Shown one piece after another: positions 42,472-50,330 of a stretch of DNA of 64,000 nucleotides. Position numbers and translations under genes: made by a program. This DNA is from Flavobacterium macacae (GTDB lineage Bacteria > Bacteroidota > Bacteroidia > Flavobacteriales > Flavobacteriaceae), in assembly GCF_003865365.1 (NCBI RefSeq), contig NZ_RQVR01000005.1, forward strand, positions 1 through 64,000. Direction: 5' to 3'. Numbering within the stretch: position 1 is the first letter of the stretch; each line of letters starts with the position of its first letter. The notes beneath the pieces are model-generated. The model ran no database searches and had not been told where the DNA came from. It worked only from the letters and a program-made list of their open reading frames with translations.

Positions 42472-43259
42472 TGGAAAATAAAATTATCCTTTCGGCTAAA
42501 AATTTAAGTACGGGTTATTCTTCTAAAAGAGGAAAGAATATCATCGGTTCTGAAATCAATTTAGAATTCAAATCAGGAAATTTAGTCGCTTTAATTGGAG
42601 CCAATGGAATCGGAAAATCAACGTTGCTCAGAACGTTAACCGGAATTCAAAAACCGATTTCTGGCGAAGTAATTTTAAATCAAAAAAACATAAATTCTTA
42701 CAGTCCAAAAGAATTGGCACAAGAATTAAGTATGGTTTTGACAGAGAATTTACCACCAAGCAATCTTACCGTTTTTGAACTGGTCGCACTCGGAAGACAG
42801 CCATACACCAACTGGATTGGAAAATTGACTTCAGAAGATATTTCGATTATAAACGACGCTTTGTCAATGACCCAAAGCAGTGACTTGGCAACAAAAAAAC
42901 ATTTTGAAATCAGTGACGGACAACTTCAAAAAGCATTGATTACAAGAGCTTTGGCGCAAGACACACCTTTGATCGTACTTGATGAACCAACAACCCATTT
43001 AGATTTGCTTCACAAAGTTTCCCTTTTAAAATTGCTTAAAAAATTAGCTTCCGAAACTAATAAATGTGTGCTTTTTTCTACCCACGATTTAGATTTGGCT
43101 TTACAATTAAGTGATCAAATAATCGTAATGAATTCTGAAAAAACGGTCATGGATTTTCCTGAAAACCTTATCAAAAATGGTACTCTAGACTCTTTATTTA
43201 AGGACGAAGCTATTTATTTTGATAAAGAAAAAGCTAAATTTATTCTTAAAAACGATTAG
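42471..43259 (+). CDS. ABC transporter ATP-binding protein (BtuD-like)
   Basis: This 262-residue ATPase has Walker A GANGIGKST, a signature loop EISDGQLQKALITRAL (the usual LSGGQ is ISDGQ here), Walker B LIVLDEPTTHLD and the switch histidine in FSTHDLD. It powers the permease encoded immediately upstream. ATG at 42471 shares a base with the permease stop. Substrate assignment rests on context. Confidence 0.93.
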   Translation: MENKIILSAKNLSTGYSSKRGKNIIGSEINLEFKSGNLVALIGANGIGKSTLLRTLTGIQKPISGEVILNQKNINSYSPKELAQELSMVLTENLPPSNLTVFELVALGRQPYTNWIGKLTSEDISIINDALSMTQSSDLATKKHFEISDGQLQKALITRALAQDTPLIVLDEPTTHLDLLHKVSLLKLLKKLASETNKCVLFSTHDLDLALQLSDQIIVMNSEKTVMDFPENLIKNGTLDSLFKDEAIYFDKEKAKFILKND

Positions 43260-43306
43260 AATAAAAATTGCTTCCGTTATCTTTATGAGAACAAACACGT
43301 GAAGCG

Positions 43307-43816
43307 ATGAAACGATTTTTACACTATTTCCTAATTTTTTCTGCATTTTCAACGTATGCTCAAATTAAGGTTGAAGTAACTCCAAACGGAATCAATCCGA
43401 ATCAAATTCAAGAAACAATTCCGTCGATGACAGACGAACGTTTCATTGAACTTTCGCAGATGTGGATTGCTGAATTTTCGCGTGGAGAGTCAAATATTAC
43501 TGAAGTTACGGCCAATTCCTTGACAATAGATGCGATGCGTGACAATGCTTTTTTATATCGAAATAAAGGCGAAACATTTTTGCACAATATAAAATACCAG
43601 CTGAAAATTTCAAAAAACGGAGATACTTACACTTCGTCCATCAAGATTCTTGAAATTTATGCCCGAAAAGTGTTGCTTGAATCCACGATTGCCGATTATT
43701 TTTTGCCAAACGGAATTTTAAAAGAAGGCTTTGAAGAAGTAAAACCTTCTCTTGAAAGATCATTAAATATTATTTTGAATTCGTATGACCGTTATTTAAA
43801 AACAACAAAATCTTAA
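43307..43816 (+). CDS. Secreted hypothetical protein
   Basis: This 169-residue protein has a signal peptide (MKRFLHYFLIFSAFSTYAQI) and an alpha/beta-looking body with no motif I recognise. It lies 47 bases after the ABC ATPase gene on the same strand. Its stop codon overlaps the stop of trmL on the other strand (TTAA). A role in cobalamin uptake is not supported by anything in the sequence. Confidence 0.75.
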   Translation: MKRFLHYFLIFSAFSTYAQIKVEVTPNGINPNQIQETIPSMTDERFIELSQMWIAEFSRGESNITEVTANSLTIDAMRDNAFLYRNKGETFLHNIKYQLKISKNGDTYTSSIKILEIYARKVLLESTIADYFLPNGILKEGFEEVKPSLERSLNIILNSYDRYLKTTKS

Positions 43817-44262
43817 ATTTCCAGCTGTCTTTTTGCTTCGCCAATGGCAAAAGCAACAGAGTTTGCCAAGTTATAACTTCGTACCAAAGGTGAGATGGGA
43901 ATGGTCAAATGATTATTAAATAAGGCCGAGAATTCTTCGCTCAAACCCACCGATTCTTTTCCGAAAACCAACCAATCGCCATCTTGAAAATTTTCTTTCA
44001 AATAGGATTTTTCAGCATGAGAACTGAACAGAAAAACGCGTGATTTATCAGGAATCTGTTGCATCCATTCGCCTACATTTTGGTATTGTTTCCAATCTAA
44101 ATGCACCCAATAATCCAATCCAGAACGTTTTAAATTTTTATCTGTAATTTCAAATCCAAACGGATGAATCAAGTGCAAGCGGTTTCCAGTCCCCACACAA
44201 AGACGTCCGATGTTTCCGGTATTATTTGGTATTTCTGGTTCAACAAGAACGATATTAAGCAT
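43813..44262 (-). CDS. trmL: tRNA (cytidine(34)-2'-O)-methyltransferase
   Basis: The enzyme methylates the ribose at the wobble position of certain tRNA-Leu species. The 149-residue SPOUT protein has the three motifs IPNNTGNIGRLC, WLVFGKESVGLSEEF and IPISPLVRSYNLANSVAFAI with the knot. It is of usual length for TrmL. It is likely in one transcript with the pseudouridine synthase, 12 bases upstream. Confidence 0.94.
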   Translation of the reverse strand: MLNIVLVEPEIPNNTGNIGRLCVGTGNRLHLIHPFGFEITDKNLKRSGLDYWVHLDWKQYQNVGEWMQQIPDKSRVFLFSSHAEKSYLKENFQDGDWLVFGKESVGLSEEFSALFNNHLTIPISPLVRSYNLANSVAFAIGEAKRQLEI

Positions 44263-44274
44263 ACTTTTTATTTT

Positions 44275-44844
44275 CTAAATTTCTAAATTTTCGACTTCCA
44301 TCACTTCGCCTGATTTTAAATCATTCAGCCTAATATTTCCGACACGAATTCGAACCAACCTTAATGTTGGAAAACCCACTGCCGAAGTCATTTTTCTTAC
44401 CTGGCGAAACTTTCCTTCGTTTAAAGTAATCGAAAGCCAGCTTGTTGGGCCGTGTCTTTCATCCCTGATTTTCTTGGAACGTTCGGCAAAATTGGGATTT
44501 TCTATCTTAAAAGCATCGCATTTTCTGGTGATGTATTTTTTTCCGTCAAAACCAATTTCCACTCCCTTTTTTAGTTTTTCAATGGCTTCGTCAGTGACAA
44601 TCCCGTCAACTTGGACATAATATTCCTTGCTTACTTTTTTGCTTCTGACCATTTCGCTCATCATTCCGTCGGTTGTCAAAAGCAACAAACCTTCAGAATC
44701 CTCGTCCAAACGCCCGATTGCCATGGTACCTTCTGGAAAATTATGCAATTCTCCCAAAAGTTTTTTCTTTCGTTTTAACTCATAAATAAACTGGCTTAAA
44801 TAGCCGTAAGGTTTATGAATCAAAAAATGCTGGTGCGTCGACAT
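44275..44844 (-). CDS. RsuA/RluE-family pseudouridine synthase
   Basis: This 189-residue RNA-modifying enzyme has the catalytic aspartate in AIGRLDEDSEGLLLLTTDG, then KKVSKEYYVQVDG and the C-terminal KFRQVRKMTSAVGFPTLRLV and RVGNI. It lacks an N-terminal S4 domain, which fits RluE (23S rRNA position 2457 in E. coli) better than RsuA or RluB. Site specificity cannot be shown. It is followed by trmL, forming a small RNA-modification operon. Confidence 0.92.
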   Translation of the reverse strand: MSTHQHFLIHKPYGYLSQFIYELKRKKKLLGELHNFPEGTMAIGRLDEDSEGLLLLTTDGMMSEMVRSKKVSKEYYVQVDGIVTDEAIEKLKKGVEIGFDGKKYITRKCDAFKIENPNFAERSKKIRDERHGPTSWLSITLNEGKFRQVRKMTSAVGFPTLRLVRIRVGNIRLNDLKSGEVMEVENLEI

Positions 44845-44965
44845 AAAATGTTTTTCGCAAATTTACTATTATACTTTTAAAATTGCACAGAAATTAAAGC
44901 AATGTTAAACCCATTGTTTATGCCATTTAATCGATGTAACTTAACAATACCAACTAAAATTTAAG

Positions 44966-45328
44966 ATGATGTCAACAGAAAAAGCAAATGATTTAGGCGA
45001 TAAAAAATGGAATGGTGAAGAGGCCAAATCCAGCAAAAATGTAAATGAAGGTTTTAGCGGACAAAATTTGCCCGACGATTATGATCCATCAAAAGGAAAA
45101 TTAAAATCTGAAACAGAGAAAGACGAATCAGGTCAGAAAGAAACCGTGAAACGAGCCCGAAATGTAGATGATTATGATAACGAAGCCACGACTTCGGGCG
45201 AAGAAATTAAGTCGCAGAAGAATCCGGAGAATCGAGATAAAAATTCAGATTCAAATCCAAATCGTTATCCTGCAGGTCATCCTGACAACCAAAAGAATAG
45301 AGGTAATATGGATCTCGACAATGAATAA
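44966..45328 (+). CDS. Acidic, probably disordered hypothetical protein
   Basis: This 120-residue protein is almost entirely polar, rich in Asp, Glu, Asn, Lys and Gly, with no hydrophobic core, no cysteines and no signal peptide. Segments include NLPDDYDPSKGKLKSETEKD and NRYPAGHPDNQKNRGNMDLD. The composition resembles hydrophilins or stress-protective proteins, which is inference. ATG at 44966 is followed directly by another in-frame ATG at 44969. A strong terminator follows, supporting a real transcript. Confidence 0.7.
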   Translation: MMSTEKANDLGDKKWNGEEAKSSKNVNEGFSGQNLPDDYDPSKGKLKSETEKDESGQKETVKRARNVDDYDNEATTSGEEIKSQKNPENRDKNSDSNPNRYPAGHPDNQKNRGNMDLDNE

Positions 45329-45329
45329 T

Positions 45330-45370
45330 AAAAAAAGGCTTTAATTTAAAAATTAAAGCCTTTTTTTTAT
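45330..45370. terminator. Bidirectional terminator
   Basis: The stem AAAGGCTTTAATTT / AAATTAAAGCCTTT has A and T runs between convergent genes. Confidence 0.92.
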
Positions 45371-45383
45371 AAACTAAATTTTA

Positions 45384-45923
45384 TTATTCTTCTTCTTTAT
45401 CAAACTCGATATTCACGTGGATTTTTATTTCATCTCCTATAATTAAATTTCCGGTTTCGGTTGTATCGTTCGTTAAAATTCCGAAATCATTTCTATCAAT
45501 TTTTCCAGAAATTTCAAATCCGGCTTTCATTTTTCCGAATCCGTCTTTGGCTTGACCTCCAAATTCTGCATCCAAAACCACTTCACGTGAAACCCCTTTT
45601 ATGGTCAAATTTCCAGTTAACTTATAGTGATCGCCTTCTACTTTTTCTAATTTTTTAGATATAAAATTGATTTCAGGAAATTGATCCACATCTAAAAAAT
45701 ATTTTGACTTAATGTGTTCATCCCTCTCGATATTATTGGTATCAAAACTATACACATCAATGGAAAGATTGATTTCTGCAGTTTCAAAATTGTCTGTCTG
45801 CGTAGTCATCTTTCCATTAAAAATCTTGAAAGCACCCGAAATGTGGGAAATGAATAAGTGCCTTATTTTAAATTCAATGCTGGAATGATCTGGGTCAATT
45901 GACCATTGAGTAGTAAATTTCAT
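45384..45923 (-). CDS. YceI-family protein
   Basis: This 179-residue protein has the lipocalin-like YceI fold. It starts WSIDPDHSSIEFKIRHLFIS, continues with DHYKLTGNLTIKGVSREVVL and has FGKMKAGFEISGKIDRNDFG. Family members bind isoprenoid-type lipids. ATG at 45923 (MKFTTQWSID) is used; the frame extends 15 codons further. No signal peptide is visible from either start, so it may be cytoplasmic. Confidence 0.9.
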   Translation of the reverse strand: MKFTTQWSIDPDHSSIEFKIRHLFISHISGAFKIFNGKMTTQTDNFETAEINLSIDVYSFDTNNIERDEHIKSKYFLDVDQFPEINFISKKLEKVEGDHYKLTGNLTIKGVSREVVLDAEFGGQAKDGFGKMKAGFEISGKIDRNDFGILTNDTTETGNLIIGDEIKIHVNIEFDKEEE

Positions 45924-46008
45924 AGCTTCTTTTTTTGATTTAGTTCTATTAAAGTTACGCTTTAACAATTTTAAAATAGAAATGAAGCCGTGAATTGTTT
46001 GTTAAATT

Positions 46009-46446
46009 TTATACTCTGTGGTAATCGCCTTTCCAATTTTTAATGCTTTTTTTAATCGCTGTTCCTGATAAATTTTCTGAAATGCTTCTTTTAACCAAAC
46101 CCGGAAGTTCTTCATCTGGCGCAAAGCGAAGTGCAAATAATTTGGAATCATCCAACTGATCTTCCAGTAGTTCTAATCTTTCGCCTGTCAAAGTAAAATA
46201 ACGATACCGAAGCTCCAATCGCACGATCCTATTTTGCAAAATCAACGAATAATGCTGGCGTAGCATAAATGCAACCCAAATTATGATGGCAATTACTATA
46301 GAAATAAAAATCCAAATGACTCTTTGTTCTTCATTTTTGAAAGCAAAATAAATGCTTGCAACCAGCAAAATCAAGGTTAGGGGATAAAACACAAAATGAT
46401 GTGCCGGGTAAAAGCGAATGTGGTTTTTGTAATTTTGATTTTCCAT
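46009..46446 (-). CDS. DUF6526-like two-segment membrane protein
   Basis: This 145-residue protein starts MENQNYKNHIRFYPAHHFVF and has two transmembrane segments at about 20-37 and 44-62. A soluble C-terminal part contains RYRYFTLTGERLELLEDQLD and FAPDEELPGLVKR. The start matches what I know as DUF6526 in Bacteroidota. The function is unknown. Confidence 0.8.
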   Translation of the reverse strand: MENQNYKNHIRFYPAHHFVFYPLTLILLVASIYFAFKNEEQRVIWIFISIVIAIIIWVAFMLRQHYSLILQNRIVRLELRYRYFTLTGERLELLEDQLDDSKLFALRFAPDEELPGLVKRSISENLSGTAIKKSIKNWKGDYHRV

Positions 46447-46500
46447 AAGTAGTTTTATATAATCTTAAAAATACAAATTTTCAATCACTTTAAAAAAATT

Positions 46501-46887
46501 TCAATATGAAAATTGGCTTTCTACTTCTTTTAACTCAGCTTCGTCTAAAATCATTTGATTGATATTCATTTTAAAACTCTTTTTTTGAAAAAATCCATAA
46601 ACAACAATTTCGATGATCTCTGGACAATCCATTTTTGAAAATACAAATTGCCTTTTTTCCGTTCTTTTCTTGTTAATTTTATACCACAGAGCATTTCTAA
46701 ATCTAAAATTTAGCACTAAAAAGTCATTCCCCATAGATTGCTTGTTGGAGAAATTGGAGTAAATCATTTTAATCTTTTTATCAGATCTGAACAAAATTTT
46801 GAAGAATCTAATAAAAACCTGAGAAACAAATTCATAGTCAATTTTAGAATCTGTGACGTCTAATGGAGATAATTGTCGGAGCTTCAT
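46501..46887 (-). CDS. Hypothetical protein
   Basis: This 128-residue protein is rich in Lys, Phe and Ile and has no membrane segment, signal peptide or recognised motif. It starts MKLRQLSPLDVTDSKIDYEF. A CAAATTTA (TAAATTTG on the coding strand) lies at 46921-46928 as a possible -7 element 34 bases upstream. I do not recognise the family. The 46888-47135 gap shows nothing else. Confidence 0.6.
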   Translation of the reverse strand: MKLRQLSPLDVTDSKIDYEFVSQVFIRFFKILFRSDKKIKMIYSNFSNKQSMGNDFLVLNFRFRNALWYKINKKRTEKRQFVFSKMDCPEIIEIVVYGFFQKKSFKMNINQMILDEAELKEVESQFSY

Positions 46888-47135
46888 TGGTAGTTTTTAG
46901 CATTACAATAATAACTAATCCAAATTTATTAAAATAATAAAGCCGATGAAACGCACAAAAAAACTTTTAAATACTAGTATCTAATAATCAACAAAATAGC
47001 TATTGAATTATTTATAAAAAAAATACTACAAATTCAGATCTATATAAAATAAGAACTTTAAAACGGCAATTATATTTCACTTTTTAGCCGAATAATTTTG
47101 TGGTACTTTTACTTTTTGAACTTTAAAACAATTTG

Positions 47136-48476
47136 ATGAACGAAATAATCTTAACTTCCCTCGCCTTTATAATTGCATTATCAATTGGAATTTTTATTGG
47201 AAAATTACTCTTTTCTTCAAGTTCAAAATTAGAAGACGCTAGTTTACGTGACAAAATAAAGGGACTAACTTCTCAACTAGAAAATGATAAATTTCAATTT
47301 GAAAAGCAGATTCAAAGTTTAATTGCGGAAAGAGAAAATATAAGAATTGAAAAAGATTCTTTTGCGATACAACTTTCAAAAAAAGAAGCCGATTTTGAAA
47401 ATCTTTGGGAACGAAACAAAGAGCAAAAACAAGAAGTAGAAAAGCTTCAAGAAAAATTCACCAAGGAATTTGAAAATCTTGCCAATAAAATACTTGAAGA
47501 AAAATCGTCAAAATTTACGGAGCAAAACAAAGAGAATATGAAAAATATTCTTTCGCCGCTGCAAGAAAAAATTTATCTTTTTGAAAAAAAAGTGGACGAT
47601 ACACACAAAGAAAGCATTGATTATCATGCCGCTCTTCGTCAGCAAATTCTGGGACTTCAAGTAATGCATGAACAAATGAGCAAGGAAACTATTAACCTTA
47701 CCAAAGCTTTAAAAGGCGACAGCAAAATGCAAGGCAATTGGGGCGAATTAATTTTAGAAAGAGTTCTTGAAAAATCAGGCTTGGAAAAAGGACGGGAATA
47801 TGATGTGCAAAAAGGTTTTGAAAACGAAGAAGGATCGCGCGTTTTTCCTGATGTTGTGATCCATCTTCCTGATGGAAAAAAGATGATTGTGGATTCAAAA
47901 GTATCGTTAACTGCTTATGAGAAGTTCACTAACGAAGAGGACGAGCAATTGAGAAATTTATATTTAAAAGAACATATAAATTCCATAAAAAGGCATGTAG
48001 CGCAACTTGGAGATAAAAATTATCATGAATTATATCAAATTGAAAGTCCTGATTTTGTATTGCTTTTTATTCCGATTGAACCCGCTTTTGCAATTGCATT
48101 GAACGAAGATTCTTCTTTGTACAACAAAGCATTTGAGAAAAATATTGTAATTGTAACCCCATCCACTTTATTGGCGACTTTGAGAACCATTGACAGTATG
48201 TGGAGCAATCAAAAGCAACAGGAAAATGCGTACGAAATTGCTCGCCAAGCGGGGGCACTATATGACAAATTTGAAGGTTTTGTAAATGATTTGGTCAAAA
48301 TCGGCAAAAAAATGGAAGAAGCAAAATCAGAATATGGAAACGCAATGAACAAGCTGGTTGACGGAAAAGGAAATTTGGTAAACAGTATTGAAAAATTAAA
48401 AAAAATGGGAGCGAAAGCAAAAAAAGGATTGCCCGAAAACATCTTAAAACGTGCAGAAAATGATGAATCAGAATAA
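47136..48476 (+). CDS. rmuC: DNA recombination protein RmuC
   Basis: This 446-residue protein has an N-terminal membrane anchor (about 5-25) and a long coiled coil (about 30-170). The RmuC nuclease-like domain includes MQGNWGELILERVLEKSGLE, VFPDVVIHLPDGKKMIVDSK and VDGKGNLVNSIEKLKKMGAK. Family knowledge: RmuC limits inversions at short inverted repeats. ATG at 47136 follows a TAATTTTG at 47093-47100. It overlaps the thioesterase gene by 14 bases. Confidence 0.94.
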   Translation: MNEIILTSLAFIIALSIGIFIGKLLFSSSSKLEDASLRDKIKGLTSQLENDKFQFEKQIQSLIAERENIRIEKDSFAIQLSKKEADFENLWERNKEQKQEVEKLQEKFTKEFENLANKILEEKSSKFTEQNKENMKNILSPLQEKIYLFEKKVDDTHKESIDYHAALRQQILGLQVMHEQMSKETINLTKALKGDSKMQGNWGELILERVLEKSGLEKGREYDVQKGFENEEGSRVFPDVVIHLPDGKKMIVDSKVSLTAYEKFTNEEDEQLRNLYLKEHINSIKRHVAQLGDKNYHELYQIESPDFVLLFIPIEPAFAIALNEDSSLYNKAFEKNIVIVTPSTLLATLRTIDSMWSNQKQQENAYEIARQAGALYDKFEGFVNDLVKIGKKMEEAKSEYGNAMNKLVDGKGNLVNSIEKLKKMGAKAKKGLPENILKRAENDESE

Positions 48477-49026
48477 CAATTTAGAGAAGAAATATAAAAC
48501 CGTTAAAAGTTCAAAAGTCACGATTTCAGAACTAATGCTTCCGTCAAACACTAATTTCAGTGGCAAAATTCACGGTGGCTACATTTTGTCATTGATGGAC
48601 CAGATTGCTTTTGCCTGCGCTTCAAAATTTTCAGGGTCGTATTGCGTGACGGCTTCTGTCGATACTGTTGATTTTTTGAATCCGATTGAAATTGGAGAAT
48701 TGGTAACAATGAAAGCCTCCGTAAATTACGTTGGAAACAGCTCGATGGTTATTGGAATCAGAGTGACATCTGAAAATATTCAAAACGGAAAAGTAAAACC
48801 TTGCAATTCGTCCTATTTTACAATGGTTGCCAAAGATAGCGAAGGAAAAAATGCTTTAGTTCCAAGATTAATTTTGTCAAATCAGGAAGAAATCAGAAGA
48901 TTTTGTGAAGCATTGCACCGAAAAGAAACTAAGAAAGAAAATAAAAATATTAAAAAGACATTTGATTATACTTCGTCCGAATCTATTAAAAAAATTGAAT
49001 TGATGGACATCAAAATTGATCTTTAA
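48463..49026 (+). CDS. Acyl-CoA thioesterase (hotdog fold)
   Basis: This 187-residue protein has the hotdog thioesterase features NFSGKIHGGYILSLMDQIAF, TASVDTVDFLNPIEIGELV and NSSYFTMVAKD, as in the YciA/BACH group that hydrolyses acyl-CoAs. ATG at 48463 is used; another ATG lies one codon before it. The start overlaps the rmuC end by 14 bases, so it is co-transcribed. The C-terminal 40 residues are charged and beyond the usual domain. Confidence 0.9.
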   Translation: MNQNNNLEKKYKTVKSSKVTISELMLPSNTNFSGKIHGGYILSLMDQIAFACASKFSGSYCVTASVDTVDFLNPIEIGELVTMKASVNYVGNSSMVIGIRVTSENIQNGKVKPCNSSYFTMVAKDSEGKNALVPRLILSNQEEIRRFCEALHRKETKKENKNIKKTFDYTSSESIKKIELMDIKIDL

Positions 49027-49101
49027 ACTAGTATACTACAATTACTTACCTAATTTTATTACTTTTAGTAGCATAAATAAAATTTCTTAAAAAAATCATA
49101 A

Positions 49102-49109
49102 TATATTTG
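49102..49109 (+). promoter_or_regulatory. Probable -7 element of the cytochrome gene
   Basis: TATATTTG lies 35 bases before the ATG at 49144. No clear -33 TTG is present. Confidence 0.4.
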
Positions 49110-49143
49110 CTATATTTATTCCCAAATAATTGCATTTATCACT

Positions 49144-50292
49144 ATGAAACAACTCTACTATCTAAGAATTTATTTATTATTATCAGTAATTACTACATTT
49201 TTATCATGCGGAACCGATGATGAAAACTATGTATTTATACCAGATCCAACTTCGCCTGTAACAGTAGATTTGAGCCAAGTTCCGTATGCTAAACTTTCCG
49301 ATTACCACTTTTTTGACGGCGAAATAAAGAACCAAAACCCTTCTTTAGATGTTTTGCCCTATGAACCTGCAAGCTCTTTATTTACTGATTATGCCCACAA
49401 AAAAAGATTTGTCTGGATGCCTAAGAATACTTCCGCTACATTTAATGGAGATGAAAAAGTACTTGAACTGCCTGTCGGCGCGGCCTTGGTTAAAACATTT
49501 TATTATGATAACGTACAAAATATAACTCCGGCTGGAGGCACAAGAATCATAGAAACCAGAATTATGATTCGAAAATCTTCAGGTTGGATTTTTGCAAATT
49601 ATGTTTGGAATGACGAACAAACCGAAGCTTTCCTGGATTTAGAAGGAAGCTATACCGACATCTCCTGGAAAGACGAAAACAATGTTATCAAAAGCACGAA
49701 CTATAGAATTCCGAATGAAATTCAATGCATAGTTTGCCATAAAACGAATCAAGTCGTAGACGGAAATACAACTTCTGTGAACATTCCGATCGGTATTAAG
49801 CCTCAAAATTTAAATTTCAGCAAAAACTTCGGAACAGCGAACGCCAACCAATTGACAAAATGGATGCAGGAAGGATATCTTCAAAACAACTTCAGCTTAC
49901 CAACTGCTTCAAATACTGCAATTGATTATAACGATGTTTCAAAACCAATTTCACTGAGAGCAAGATCTTATGTAGATATAAATTGTGCTCATTGCCATCA
50001 AACCAACCAGCATTGTGATTACCGTCCGATGCGCTATGCTTTTAACGAAACTAGAGCACAAAATGGTTTGACAAACATGGGCGTTTGTGTGGAAACACAA
50101 GACATGCAAGATTTTGACGAATCGCTTGCACAAATTGTAAATCCAGGAAATGTTAATCGATCGATGATGCATTTTAGATTAAATACTACAAATGAAGCGT
50201 ACAGAATGCCTCTTCACGGAAGAACAATAATTCATGAGGAAGGTGTTCAGTTAGTTGAAGCCTGGATCAATTCTCTTTCCAGTTGTCCCTAA
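49144..50292 (+). CDS. Diheme c-type cytochrome lipoprotein (SO2930-like)
   Basis: This 382-residue lipoprotein has a lipobox (TTFLSC) followed by GTDDE, an acidic surface-type start. The N-terminal half is a beta-rich domain. Two heme c sites follow, CIVCH (about residue 198) and CAHCH (about residue 281). The order and spacing match proteins I know as SO2930-family diheme cytochromes. Several further Cys and Met residues lie near the second heme. It is 38 bases upstream of the FG-GAP/ASPIC gene and probably co-transcribed with it. Confidence 0.85.
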   Translation: MKQLYYLRIYLLLSVITTFLSCGTDDENYVFIPDPTSPVTVDLSQVPYAKLSDYHFFDGEIKNQNPSLDVLPYEPASSLFTDYAHKKRFVWMPKNTSATFNGDEKVLELPVGAALVKTFYYDNVQNITPAGGTRIIETRIMIRKSSGWIFANYVWNDEQTEAFLDLEGSYTDISWKDENNVIKSTNYRIPNEIQCIVCHKTNQVVDGNTTSVNIPIGIKPQNLNFSKNFGTANANQLTKWMQEGYLQNNFSLPTASNTAIDYNDVSKPISLRARSYVDINCAHCHQTNQHCDYRPMRYAFNETRAQNGLTNMGVCVETQDMQDFDESLAQIVNPGNVNRSMMHFRLNTTNEAYRMPLHGRTIIHEEGVQLVEAWINSLSSCP

Positions 50293-50330
50293 AAACCACC
50301 TATAAAAACAACCAACAAAAACTATCACAC

